Shown here one piece after another: positions 13,145 to 20,791 of a stretch of 20,922 nucleotides of DNA. The DNA is from Glacieibacterium sp964246975. Lineage in GTDB: Bacteria > Pseudomonadota > Alphaproteobacteria > Sphingomonadales > Sphingomonadaceae. Under the pieces are notes generated by a model. The model had not been told where the DNA came from, did not search any database, and saw nothing but the letters and a program-made list of their open reading frames with translations. A program made the position numbers and the translations under genes. Location: positions 1-20,922 of the forward strand of contig CAXTSL010000053.1 in NCBI GenBank assembly GCA_964246975.1, read 5' to 3'. The stretch's first letter is position 1; each line of letters opens with the position of its first letter.

Positions 13145-14347
13145 TCAGGTTTCGGTGCGCGCCAGCGTCCTGCCGTCGAACAAAAAGCCGAGCACGTCGG
13201 GGCGACCGATGCGGTCGAGCACGACGCGCCCCATGATCACCAGCGGCACCGAGACGAGCGCGCCGACGGTCCCCCAGACCCAGCCCCAGAAGCTCAAGCC
13301 CAGCAGGATGAGCACCGGGCTGATCGTCAGGCGGTGGCCGACGATGCGCGGCGTGACGATGTTCGCCTCGACCAGATGGCAGAGCAGGAACGCGCCCGCC
13401 GGCAGCAATGCGGCGACCGGATCGGCGAACGCCACCAGTCCGCCGAGGGCGAGGATGCCGACGACGGCGATCGGCCCGACATAGGGGACGAAGTTGAAGA
13501 TCGCCGCGAGGCCGCCCCACATCAGCGGGGTCGGCATGCCGAGCGCCCAGACCATCAGCGCGACGAGCCCGCCGAGCGCCGCGTTGATGAGCGTGATCGT
13601 CAGCAGATACGCCGCCGTTCCCGACACCATGTCACGCAGCAGCCGCGCGACGCGCAGCGACCCCGACAGCGTCTCGCGGTCGCCGATGACCCGCGCGCGC
13701 ATCGCAGTCCAGCTGGCGAGGAAGAAGTAGATCAGCAGGATCGAGAAGAAGATCTGCACCAGCACGGCGGGCGCGGCGGTAGCGAACATGCCGACGATCG
13801 AGGTCGGCGGGTCGGCCGCGACGGCAGCGGCGGGCAGCGTCTTCTGGCCGACGGCATGGCCGATCTGGCGCGTCAGCTTCTCGAGCGCCGCGACGGCCTG
13901 CAGGACCGGCGCGAGGTTGTGGCGGATTTGCGCGGCATGCGACGGCAACAGGCGGACCCAATCGGCGGCAGGCACGACGATCGACACCAAGGTCGCATTG
14001 GCGATGACGAGGAAGCCCGTCAGCACGCCGAGCGCGGCGATCCCCGATGGCACACCGCGCCGCTCGCACCATTCGAGCGCGGGGACGAGCATCAGGCTGA
14101 TCACCAGCGCGACGGTGACGGGCATGAAAAACACCGCGCCCTCGCGCAGGGCGAACGGTGCGATCAGCACGACCGCGAGGCCGAACAGGATGACCAGCGC
14201 CGACAGCAGGCGGTCGCGGCGGAAATGCGGATCGACCTCGATCACCGCATCGTTCGCGCCGCGCGGCACCGCCGGGCCGCCGACAGGCAGCGGAATGACC
14301 GCCGGCGGGCTCGGGGCGGCGGCGGTCGCGGTGCTGATCTGGGTCAT
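13145..14347 (-). CDS. AI-2E/PerM family transporter (permease-like membrane protein)
   Basis: I choose the ATG at 14347 (400 aa, MTQISTATAAAPSPP...); an upstream TTG in frame adds 18 residues of poor composition. The protein has a disordered Pro/Ala-rich N-terminus (1-40) and then about eight membrane helices: an early pair (about 48-90), one at 103-123, and a C-terminal bundle (about 205-385). The family signature (F/L)NFVPYVGPIAVVGILALG is present, as is a long soluble helical stretch between helices 3 and 4. Family members include TqsA, credited with AI-2 export in E. coli, and others linked to Na+/H+ exchange or of unknown substrate, so the name should not be read as proof of quorum-signal transport. 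It is divergent from tesB, 72 bp apart. Confidence 0.9.
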   Translation of the reverse strand: MTQISTATAAAPSPPAVIPLPVGGPAVPRGANDAVIEVDPHFRRDRLLSALVILFGLAVVLIAPFALREGAVFFMPVTVALVISLMLVPALEWCERRGVPSGIAALGVLTGFLVIANATLVSIVVPAADWVRLLPSHAAQIRHNLAPVLQAVAALEKLTRQIGHAVGQKTLPAAAVAADPPTSIVGMFATAAPAVLVQIFFSILLIYFFLASWTAMRARVIGDRETLSGSLRVARLLRDMVSGTAAYLLTITLINAALGGLVALMVWALGMPTPLMWGGLAAIFNFVPYVGPIAVVGILALGGLVAFADPVAALLPAGAFLLCHLVEANIVTPRIVGHRLTISPVLILLGLSFWGWVWGTVGALVSVPLVIMGRVVLDRIGRPDVLGFLFDGRTLARTET

Positions 14348-14419
14348 GCATGCGTAACGACCGGTGCGGGCATTTGGTGCCGGTGACAGGCGGACCGTCA
14401 ATCGCTACGGGCCGATGCG

Positions 14420-15313
14420 ATGACCGATCCGACACCAGCCGACATCGCCCGCGACACTGCCGCCGTCGCGCGCCTGCTCGCCCTCCTCGATCTCGAAGCG
14501 ACAGGACCCGACACGTACCGCGGCGGCTCCGAGGCCGGGTGGAGCCGCGTCTATGGCGGGCAGGTCGTGGCGCAGGCACTCGTCGCCGCGTCGCGTACCA
14601 TCGACGGCGGCAAGCTCGCGCACGCGCTCCACGCCAGCTTCCTGCGTCCGGGCGACCCGGCGGTGCCGATCGACTTCGCGGTCGAACGCGAGCGCGACGG
14701 GCGCAGCTTCGCGACGCGGCGCGTCGTCGCCAGCCAGTCGGGCCGCGCGATCTTCAGCATGGCCGCGTCGTTTCAGATGCCCGAAGCTGGTTTTGAACAC
14801 GCCGCAGCGATGCCCGAGGTGACGCCGCCCGAAGCGCTGCCGACGCCGCGCGAACTGCTCGAACGCAACGCCGCGCGGGTCCCCGAGCCGTATCTGACGC
14901 AGTGGCGCACGCGCGACCGCCCCTTCGACTGGCGCGCCGTCGAGCCTGAGCAGCCGTTCACTCCCACTGTGCGTCCGCCCGCGCTGCATTACTGGTTCCG
15001 CCTCGCCGCGCCCGTCGCGGCGGACCCGGTGCTGGCGCGCGTGCAGCTCGCCTATGCCAGCGACATGACGTTGCTCGACACGTGTTTGATGCCCCACGCA
15101 GTGTCGTGGACCGATCCAAAGCTGCAGGTCGCGTCGCTCGACCACGCCTTGTGGTTCCATGTCGACCCCGCACTCGGCGACTGGCTGTTGTCGGTGCAGG
15201 ATTCGCCCGTCGCCGGGCGCGGACGGGGCCTCAATCGCGGGCTGATCTTCGCGCGCGACGGGCGGCTGGTGGCGAGCGCGGTGCAGGAAGGGCTGATCCG
15301 GTACCGGCAATAG
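14420..15313 (+). CDS. tesB: Acyl-CoA thioesterase II (double hot-dog)
   Basis: This 297-aa protein hydrolyses acyl-CoA to free fatty acid and CoA in the cytoplasm. It contains two hot-dog halves. The first is about residues 15-120, with YGGQVVAQALVAASRT and HASFLRPGDP. The second is about 185-295, with YASDMTLLDT, SLDHALWFH and the RGRGLNRGLIF block. The catalytic set known from E. coli TesB is conserved: Asp215 (YASDM), Ser239 in place of Thr (VASLDHA) and Gln289 (AVQEG). The start is the ATG at 14420. It converges with the DUF1761 gene, 11 nt apart, so the lipid theme continues across the junction with the fab/pls block. Confidence 0.95.
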   Translation: MTDPTPADIARDTAAVARLLALLDLEATGPDTYRGGSEAGWSRVYGGQVVAQALVAASRTIDGGKLAHALHASFLRPGDPAVPIDFAVERERDGRSFATRRVVASQSGRAIFSMAASFQMPEAGFEHAAAMPEVTPPEALPTPRELLERNAARVPEPYLTQWRTRDRPFDWRAVEPEQPFTPTVRPPALHYWFRLAAPVAADPVLARVQLAYASDMTLLDTCLMPHAVSWTDPKLQVASLDHALWFHVDPALGDWLLSVQDSPVAGRGRGLNRGLIFARDGRLVASAVQEGLIRYRQ

Positions 15314-15324
15314 GCCCTCGCCGA

Positions 15325-15726
15325 TCAGGTCGGCCCGACCAACCCGATCGCGTGCAGCACCACCGCCTGCACGACCATGACCCCCAGCCAATGCCCGCAG
15401 TCGAGCGCGACGGTTTTCGCGCCCTCGCCGCGATGCCGCAGCGTCATGACCAGCGCGGGCACGACGAAGCCGATCCAGATCACCACCGCAGTGCCGATCG
15501 CCATCATCCACGCGGCCGCCTTGGGCGGCGCGAGGATCAGCGCGCCCGCGAGGATCGCCGCGAACCAGAACTTGGCGACGATGTCGGTGATGATCAATCC
15601 GGCCGAATAGTGGCGCAGGCCCGGTTCGCCGGTGCGCCCGAGCAGACCGTAGTAGAGCGCCGCGAAGGCGAGGCCGGCGAGCGTCGCGGCGAGGATCGGC
15701 AGGGCGTTCTGGACGATGTAGATCAT
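15325..15726 (-). CDS. DUF1761 family membrane protein
   Basis: This 133-aa protein starts at the ATG at 15726, 7 nt after the DUF2125 stop, so it is likely the last gene of the operon. It has four hydrophobic helices (about 5-28, 40-65, 71-93 and 112-130). The pattern LPILAATLAGLAFAALYYGLL at the N-terminus (hydrophobic helix ending in a Tyr-Tyr-Gly) and AKFWFAAILAG..VVIWIGFVVPA in the middle fits DUF1761, an inner-membrane family of unknown function. No catalytic motif is visible. The family call is moderately sure. Confidence 0.75.
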   Translation of the reverse strand: MIYIVQNALPILAATLAGLAFAALYYGLLGRTGEPGLRHYSAGLIITDIVAKFWFAAILAGALILAPPKAAAWMMAIGTAVVIWIGFVVPALVMTLRHRGEGAKTVALDCGHWLGVMVVQAVVLHAIGLVGPT

Positions 15727-15733
15727 GGCAGCC

Positions 15734-16690
15734 TCAACGCAGCGCCGGGCAGGGCGGTTGCTGCGACCGGACGGCGCGCGGCGCATCGGGCAGGCCGCCG
15801 AGCGTCCACGCGCCGGGCGCACCGCCGAGGGTCAGCCTGACGGGCAGGCGCAGCCGTTGCTCGCTGACGCGCGGTGCGGCGGCGAAGGCGGCGCGGACGC
15901 TCGCCGGGCAGACCGTCAGGATGGTGCCGCTGGCGCGCGGTACGCCACCGCTGGCGACGAGCGTCGCGTCGAGACGCAGCACCTCGCCCGTCGGGTCGCT
16001 CAATGTCAGGCCGCGCACCAGCACGCTGCCCTGTCCTGCCCAGTGCGCATAGTCGACAAGGCGCGCCGCACCGGTGACGCGCAGGTCGGCGGCCAGCGTC
16101 AGCGGCGCGCCGCCGCCGATCCGCACGCCCTGCCCCGCCAGCACCACCTGCGCGCGCTCGGGCAGCGTCGGCGACCACGGCTCGCTCGTCCGCCCCGGCG
16201 TTTCGCGGACATGGACTTCGAGGGTCTCGGCGGTCAGCGGTGCGGCGAGCAGCGCGAGATCGACGCGGGGGCGCGCGAACACCGTCGACAGGCGCGCGAC
16301 ACTGCCGTCGCTGGCGAGATGGACGCTGGTTTCGGACGACGGTGCGGCGATGCCCAGGCCCGATACCGCCAGCGCCGGGATGCGCCCGACGACGCGCGGC
16401 TCGACGGCGCGGACGATGGTCAGGTCGGGCTGCCAGGGTCCGCGATTGAGCACCGCGCGACTGGCGCTGGCGCGCGCCGCGATATCGGGCGCGCGGCTGG
16501 CGCGGTCGGGTGTCGCGACGGTCGCTTCGAGGCGGTAGGGGAAGCCGCCGATGGCGACGGCCCTGCCGGGCAGGACACGCACCAGTTCGACACGCAGGGC
16601 GTCGCGGTAGCCCGACCACAGCCACCAATAGCCGCCGACGGCCGCGATCAAGGGCACCAGCGTCAGCCACAGGGGAAAACGGCGCTTCAC
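15734..16690 (-). CDS. DUF2125 domain membrane-anchored protein
   Basis: The start is the GTG at 16690, overlapping the plsC stop as GTGA; the longer open frame upstream is the antisense shadow of plsC. The 318-aa product has a single N-terminal anchor (FPLWLTLVPLIAAVGGYWWLW, residues 5-25). A large beta-rich part outside the membrane follows. VAIGGFPYRLEATVATP and the repeated short strands (VRIGGGAPLTLAADLRV, VRGLTLSDPTGEVLRL) match DUF2125, a family restricted largely to alphaproteobacteria. Its sheet-rich AsmA-like look suggests an envelope role. The function is unknown; linkage to plsC and mltG hints at envelope lipid or wall maintenance, which is inference. Confidence 0.82.
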   Translation of the reverse strand: MKRRFPLWLTLVPLIAAVGGYWWLWSGYRDALRVELVRVLPGRAVAIGGFPYRLEATVATPDRASRAPDIAARASASRAVLNRGPWQPDLTIVRAVEPRVVGRIPALAVSGLGIAAPSSETSVHLASDGSVARLSTVFARPRVDLALLAAPLTAETLEVHVRETPGRTSEPWSPTLPERAQVVLAGQGVRIGGGAPLTLAADLRVTGAARLVDYAHWAGQGSVLVRGLTLSDPTGEVLRLDATLVASGGVPRASGTILTVCPASVRAAFAAAPRVSEQRLRLPVRLTLGGAPGAWTLGGLPDAPRAVRSQQPPCPALR

Positions 16691-17376
16691 GCGTGGTTCA
16701 ACGCGTTGATCGCGGTGTGGACGCGGGTTTCGATCGTCTCGCGGTCGAGGCCGGGCGGGATTTCCGCGCCGAAGCGCATGGTGATCGTGCCCGCGTGCTT
16801 GACCAATCCCTTCGGCCAGACGCGCCCGCTGTCGAGCGCCACCGGCACCACCGGCAATTTGAGCGTCCGATACAGGCCAAGGAAGCCCGGCTTGATCTCG
16901 GGGGCCTCGCCGAACGGCACACGCGTGCCCTCGACGAAGATCACCACCGGGCGGTCGGCGGCCTTGGCGTCCTGCGCGGCGCGCATCATCGTCCGCATCG
17001 CGCCGACCGACGCCTCGCGGTCGATCGGGATGCAGCCCTGCCGCTTGGCGACATAGCCCCAGACAGGGATCTTCATCAGCTCGGCCTTCATCACCGTCGC
17101 CGGGTCGTCGAACAGGAACAGCACGAGGATCGTCTCGTACGCCGCCTGATGCTTGGCGGCGATGATGACCGCGCGCTGCGGCACCTGCCCCTCGACCACG
17201 AGGCGGATGCCGAGCAGATGCGTCGTCGTCCAGACGAACCAGCGCGACCACAGCTTCGACATGTAGCGGAGCCCGTTCCGCGACAGCGGCGCGACGAGCG
17301 CGGCACCGAGCACGATGGGCACCGAGCCGAGGTAGAATACCGCCGTGTAGAGCAACGAACGCAGCAGCGCGGTCAT
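16687..17376 (-). CDS. plsC: 1-acyl-sn-glycerol-3-phosphate acyltransferase
   Basis: The start is the ATG at 17376, overlapping the upstream stop as ATGA (229 aa). PlsC adds the second acyl chain to lysophosphatidate at the inner membrane, making phosphatidate for phospholipids. An N-terminal hydrophobic hairpin (about 5-30) is followed by motif I, KHQAAYE (His76 to Glu81), which is HX4E rather than the usual HX4D; this variant is common in alphaproteobacterial homologues. Motif III is FVEGTRVPFG (147-156, EGTR) and motif IV LPVVPVALDSG. The block AKRQGCIPIDRE is motif II. Co-location with acpP and fabF, which supply its acyl-ACP donors, supports the role. Confidence 0.93.
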   Translation of the reverse strand: MTALLRSLLYTAVFYLGSVPIVLGAALVAPLSRNGLRYMSKLWSRWFVWTTTHLLGIRLVVEGQVPQRAVIIAAKHQAAYETILVLFLFDDPATVMKAELMKIPVWGYVAKRQGCIPIDREASVGAMRTMMRAAQDAKAADRPVVIFVEGTRVPFGEAPEIKPGFLGLYRTLKLPVVPVALDSGRVWPKGLVKHAGTITMRFGAEIPPGLDRETIETRVHTAINALNHA

Positions 17377-17984
17377 TCGACACCCAGCTGCAGCGCCGCC
17401 CAGCGCAGCACGAACTTGTTGTATTCGCGCGCGAGGCTCGGCCCCTCGGGGTCGACGGGCACCGCGTCGGGCAGGATCGACACGGTGCGCGGCAGGCGTG
17501 CGCGCAGCTCGAGCCGCGCCCGGCGCATGTGCGGGGCCGACGTCACCAGCCGCAGCGAGCGGTAACGGTGGCGCACCATCCACGCTGTTGTTTCCTCCGC
17601 GTTCGAGCGCGTGTCGATCGCGGCGAAGCCGAGATCCACCTTGGTATCGAATAACCCGCGCGGTGCGGCGACGGCGGCGGCAAGGTCGGTGTCGGTGACG
17701 CCGGGATTGACACCCGACACCAGCATGCGCTGCGCGCTCCCCGCGCCGAGCACCTCGACCCCGCGCGCCAGCCGCCGGGGGCCGCCGGTCAGCACCACCA
17801 CCGCATCCGTCGCCAGCGCGACAGGGGCATCGTGCGCCAGCGTCAGGGTGAACCACAGGAAACCGCCGAACCACAACACCGCGACGAGGGCGAGCAGGCG
17901 CAGCATCCAGCCCCAGCCGCCGCGACTGCGCGGTGGCGTACCGAACGCCGACGGCGACCGCCGTGGGCGCGGTCGCCCGCTCAC
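17373..17984 (-). CDS. YdcF/ElyC/SanA-like (DUF218) membrane protein
   Basis: The start chosen is the GTG at 17984, which overlaps the mltG stop as GTGA like the other junctions of this operon (203 aa). An ATG at 18017 would give 214 aa but overlap mltG by 37 nt. After a basic, proline-rich cytoplasmic leader comes one membrane helix (MLRLLALVAVLWFGGFLWF, about 27-45). The DUF218 domain follows: DAVVVLTGGPRRLARGVEVL (60-79), LVSGVNPG, TRSNAEET and LVTSAPHMRRA. ElyC in E. coli affects peptidoglycan/lipid-carrier homeostasis; YdcF binds S-adenosylmethionine. The exact role here is unknown. Placement between mltG and plsC is consistent with an envelope function. Confidence 0.85.
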   Translation of the reverse strand: MSGRPRPRRSPSAFGTPPRSRGGWGWMLRLLALVAVLWFGGFLWFTLTLAHDAPVALATDAVVVLTGGPRRLARGVEVLGAGSAQRMLVSGVNPGVTDTDLAAAVAAPRGLFDTKVDLGFAAIDTRSNAEETTAWMVRHRYRSLRLVTSAPHMRRARLELRARLPRTVSILPDAVPVDPEGPSLAREYNKFVLRWAALQLGVE

Positions 17985-18952
17985 ATCTCCCCGCGTGCGC
18001 GCCGAATCGCGAACCATTTGGCGACATTGGCATTATGCTCGGCCAGCGTCGACGCGAAGACGTGCCCGCCGGTGCCGTCGGCGACGAAATACAAGGCCTT
18101 GGTCGGCGCGGGGTCGAGGACGGCGGCGAGCGATGCCGCGCCCGGATTGGCGATCGGACCCTTGGGCAGGCCCTGCTTGATATAGGTGTTGTAGCCGGTA
18201 TCGGCGCGCAGCTCGCTGACGCGGATACGGCGACCGAGCGGACGCCCTTTGGTCAGCGGATAGATCACCGTCGGATCGGCATCGAGCTTGATGCCCTGTC
18301 TGAGCCGATTCGAATAAACGCCTGCGACAGTTCGCCTTTCGGAAGACTTGCCGGTTTCCTTTTCAACCACCGACGCGAGGATCACCGCCTCGGCGGGCGA
18401 CTTGACGACGGTCGCCGCAGCGCGCGCCTTCCACAGCGCTACGAGCTTGGCGGTCATCGCCGACTGCATGCGCTTGAGGACTGCGGCGCGCGTCTCGCCC
18501 GCCTCGAAGTCGTAGGTGTCGGGCAGCACCGAGCCCTCAGGCGGCACCGCGACCGCGCCCTTGAGCAAAGTCTCGCCGCGCAGCCGGTCGGCGACGAGGA
18601 CGGCGGGCCAGCCCTCGGGAATGGTGATGCGGTAACTCAGCGCGCGCCCGCCCTGGAGGCTGGCGAGATAATGCCCCCAGCCGTCGCCGCGCGCGAGGCG
18701 ATACACCCCCGCCTTGATCGGCGCGGACTTGCCGAACACCCGCGCCAACAGGCGGAACTGCTGCGCCGAGTTGACGAGATCGGCCGCCATCAGCTGCGTC
18801 GCGGCGGCGTTGAAGCTCGTCCCCGACCGGATCGCCACATCGACCGTGCGTAGCGGCTTGTCGGGGCCGCCGAACCACGGCGCGATCAGCAACGGCACCC
18901 CGAGCACCAGCAGCAGCAGCGCGAACGCCAAGGCGACGCGCCCGACCTTCAT
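17981..18952 (-). CDS. mltG: Endolytic peptidoglycan transglycosylase MltG (YceG-like)
   Basis: This 323-aa protein starts at an ATG overlapping the fabF stop as ATGA. MltG cuts nascent glycan strands in the inner-membrane vicinity and is thought to end their elongation. An N-terminal anchor (residues 4-26) is followed by a LysM-like region (about 35-100: VDVAIRSGTSFNAAATQL) and the YceG catalytic domain. Catalytic Glu197 lies in ASVVEKETG. The segments LPDTYDF (143-149), VYSNRLRQGIKLDADPTVIY and GYNTYIKQGLPKGPIANPG are all canonical. The length is normal. The fabF-mltG pairing is a known gene order in proteobacteria. Confidence 0.96.
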   Translation of the reverse strand: MKVGRVALAFALLLLVLGVPLLIAPWFGGPDKPLRTVDVAIRSGTSFNAAATQLMAADLVNSAQQFRLLARVFGKSAPIKAGVYRLARGDGWGHYLASLQGGRALSYRITIPEGWPAVLVADRLRGETLLKGAVAVPPEGSVLPDTYDFEAGETRAAVLKRMQSAMTAKLVALWKARAAATVVKSPAEAVILASVVEKETGKSSERRTVAGVYSNRLRQGIKLDADPTVIYPLTKGRPLGRRIRVSELRADTGYNTYIKQGLPKGPIANPGAASLAAVLDPAPTKALYFVADGTGGHVFASTLAEHNANVAKWFAIRRARGEM

Positions 18953-20211
18953 AGCGCGCGGAACACCAGGGTCGCGTTGGTCCCGCCAAAGCCGAAGCTG
19001 TTGTTGAGCACCGCCTTGACGCCGCGCTGCTTGGCGACATGCGGCACGAGATCGACCCCGGCGCAGCCGTCGGAAGGATTGTCGAGGTTGAGCGTCGGCG
19101 GGACGATCTGGTCGCGCATCGCCAGCAGGCAGAAGATCGATTCGACCGCCCCTGCGCCGCCGAGCAGATGGCCGATGGCGGATTTGGTCGACGACATGCT
19201 GACCGTCTCGATGGCACCGCCGAACAGCCGCCGCACCGCGCCCAGCTCCAGCTCGTCGCCCATCGGCGTCGAGGTGCCGTGGGCGTTGATATAGTCGATG
19301 TCGGACGGGGCCAGCCCAGCCTTGCGCAGCGCCATTTCCATCGAGCGGAACGCCCCCGAGCCTTCGGGGTGCGGCGCGGTGACGTGATAGGCGTCGCCGG
19401 TCAGGCCATAGCCGATGATTTCGCCATAAATCTTCGCGCCACGCGCCTTGGCGCGTTCGTATTCCTCGAGCACGACGATACCCGCGCCCTCGCCCATGAC
19501 GAAGCCGTCGCGGTCCTTGTCATAGGGACGCGACGCGCGTTCGGGCGTGTCGTTGAAGCCCGTCGACAGTGCGCGCGCCTGGCTGAACCCGGCGATACCG
19601 AGCGGGCAGATCGCCCCTTCCGCGCCGCCCGCGAGCATCACGTCGGCGTCGTCGAGCGCGATCATCCGCGCCGCATCGCCGATCGCGTGCGCGCCCGTCG
19701 AGCAGGCGGTGACGACGGCGTGGTTCGGGCCCATCAGCCCGTACTTGATGCTGACCTGCCCCGAGATCAGATTGATCAGGCGGCCGTGGACGAAATGCGG
19801 CGAGACGCGGCGCGGGCCTTTCTGATGGAGGACGATCGATTCCTCCTCGATCCCCGGGAGCCCGCCGATGCCCGAGCCGATCGAGCACCCGGCGCGGAAG
19901 CGTTCCGCCTCGGACATGTCGGTCAGGCCGGCGTCCTCAAGCGCCTGGCCGGCGGCGTCGATGCCATATTGGATGAACGGATCGACCTGGCGCTGGACCT
20001 TGTGGTCGATGCGCTTGCCCGCGTCGAAGGTCTCGCCGCTCCCGTCGCCGCGGATGACTTCGCAGGCGATGCGGCAGACATACCCCGTCGCATCGAAGCG
20101 CGTGATCGGTCCCGCCCCCGACTTCGAGGCAAGGATATTCGCCCACACGGTCTCGACCGCGCTGCCCAGCGGCGTCACCATGCCCAGACCCGTGATCACG
20201 ACGCGACGCAT
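18949..20211 (-). CDS. fabF: Beta-ketoacyl-ACP synthase II
   Basis: This 420-aa cytoplasmic enzyme condenses malonyl-ACP with acyl-ACP in type II fatty-acid elongation. Start ATG 20211 follows AGGAG by a good distance and gives the standard MRRVVITGLGMVTPLG opening. The catalytic triad is Cys170 (VVTACSTGAHAIG), His311 (NAHGTSTPMGD) and His348 (SAIGHLLGGAG), with Lys343 in STKSAIGH. The glycine-rich C-terminal NNSFGFGGTNATLVF is intact. Relative to E. coli FabF (about 412 aa) the length is typical. It is preceded by acpP, its carrier, 125 bp upstream, and followed by mltG with a 4-nt overlap. Confidence 0.98.
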   Translation of the reverse strand: MRRVVITGLGMVTPLGSAVETVWANILASKSGAGPITRFDATGYVCRIACEVIRGDGSGETFDAGKRIDHKVQRQVDPFIQYGIDAAGQALEDAGLTDMSEAERFRAGCSIGSGIGGLPGIEEESIVLHQKGPRRVSPHFVHGRLINLISGQVSIKYGLMGPNHAVVTACSTGAHAIGDAARMIALDDADVMLAGGAEGAICPLGIAGFSQARALSTGFNDTPERASRPYDKDRDGFVMGEGAGIVVLEEYERAKARGAKIYGEIIGYGLTGDAYHVTAPHPEGSGAFRSMEMALRKAGLAPSDIDYINAHGTSTPMGDELELGAVRRLFGGAIETVSMSSTKSAIGHLLGGAGAVESIFCLLAMRDQIVPPTLNLDNPSDGCAGVDLVPHVAKQRGVKAVLNNSFGFGGTNATLVFRAL

Positions 20212-20263
20212 TCGCTCTCCTCTCGTTCAGTCCGGCGATACTGCGAATCCGCCACAACGCAGA

Positions 20264-20291
20264 ACGGCCCCCCGCAGGCGCGGAAGGCCGT
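20264..20291 (-). terminator. Stem-loop between acpP and fabF (attenuator or partial terminator)
   Basis: ACGGCC/GGCCGT outer arms (20264-20269, 20286-20291) enclose CCGC/GCGG (20272-20275, 20280-20283), giving a 10-bp stem with a small internal loop. There is no real T-tract, so read-through to fabF is expected. Such a hairpin would let acpP mRNA exceed fabF mRNA, in keeping with the high demand for ACP. Confidence 0.45.
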
Positions 20292-20336
20292 GTTTCGCGC
20301 GGGCGCCCGCTCGTCGCCCGCAGGCGCGCCGTGGCT

Positions 20337-20576
20337 TCAGGCCTTCTGGTTCGCGTCGATGAAGCCGATGGCATCCTTGACGGTCAGGATCTTCTCGGCG
20401 GCATCGTCGGGGATCTCGACGCCGAATTCCTCCTCGAACGCCATCACCAGTTCGACGGTATCGAGGCTGTCGGCCCCGAGGTCGTCGATGAAGCTGGCGT
20501 CGTCGGTGACCTTGTCGGCATCGACGCCGAGATGCTCGACAACGATTTTCTTCACGCGATCGGCGACATCGGTCAT
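20337..20576 (-). CDS. acpP: Acyl carrier protein
   Basis: This 79-aa acidic protein starts at an ATG preceded by GGAGAGGG. ACP carries growing acyl chains on 4'-phosphopantetheine, attached to Ser37 in the invariant LGADSLDTVELVMAFEEEFG motif. The N-terminal helix MTDVADRVKKIVVEHLGVD and C-terminal helix VKDAIGFIDANQKA are standard. It serves FabF and FabG, whose genes flank it, and provides donors for the PlsC route encoded downstream. It probably has its own promoter at 20629-20657. Confidence 0.98.
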   Translation of the reverse strand: MTDVADRVKKIVVEHLGVDADKVTDDASFIDDLGADSLDTVELVMAFEEEFGVEIPDDAAEKILTVKDAIGFIDANQKA

Positions 20577-20628
20577 GGCTACCCTCTCCCAGTGTGGCAG
20601 GCGTCGCCGCCCCCGGTTGTTGGCCATT

Positions 20629-20657
20629 CGGATAGCGGCGGGCGCGCGGCGTGGCAA
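20629..20657 (-). promoter_or_regulatory. Promoter candidate of acpP
   Basis: On the minus strand TTGCCA (20657-20652), 17 bp, TATCCG (20634-20629). A start near 20622 gives a leader of about 45 nt carrying the GGAGAGGG ribosome site. It lies between the palindromic repeat and the gene. Confidence 0.52.
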
Positions 20658-20676
20658 GGGCGGACGGGCATGTGAA

Positions 20677-20783
20677 CCTCCCCCTTCTTCCGGGGAAGGT
20701 GGCGCGAAGCGACGGAGGGGGTTTCCCCCGCGCGAGCCCCCTCCGTCGGCTCCGCCGCCACCTCCCCCTGAAGAAGGGGGAGG
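20677..20783. repeat. Palindromic (REP/BIME-like) element between fabG and acpP
   Basis: Two inverted copies of one unit (left arm 20677-20721, right arm 20737-20783) are separated by 15 bp. The unit reads from CCTCCCCCTTCTTC through GGTGGCG to GACGGAGGGGG. The right arm nearly repeats the element inside rlpA (6432-6478). The element starts 8 bp beyond the fabG stop, a usual place for REP elements, and may stabilise fabG mRNA or end transcription. Confidence 0.82.
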
Positions 20784-20791
20784 AGCAGTCC

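Noticed and set aside
15725..17056. A 443-aa plus-strand open frame over DUF2125 and plsC
   Set aside because: Shadow of two recognised minus-strand genes; low-complexity translation.
17985..18017. ATG start of the DUF218 protein at 18017
   Set aside because: It would overlap mltG by 37 nt, whereas the GTG at 17984 gives the 4-nt overlap seen at the neighbouring junctions. It remains possible.
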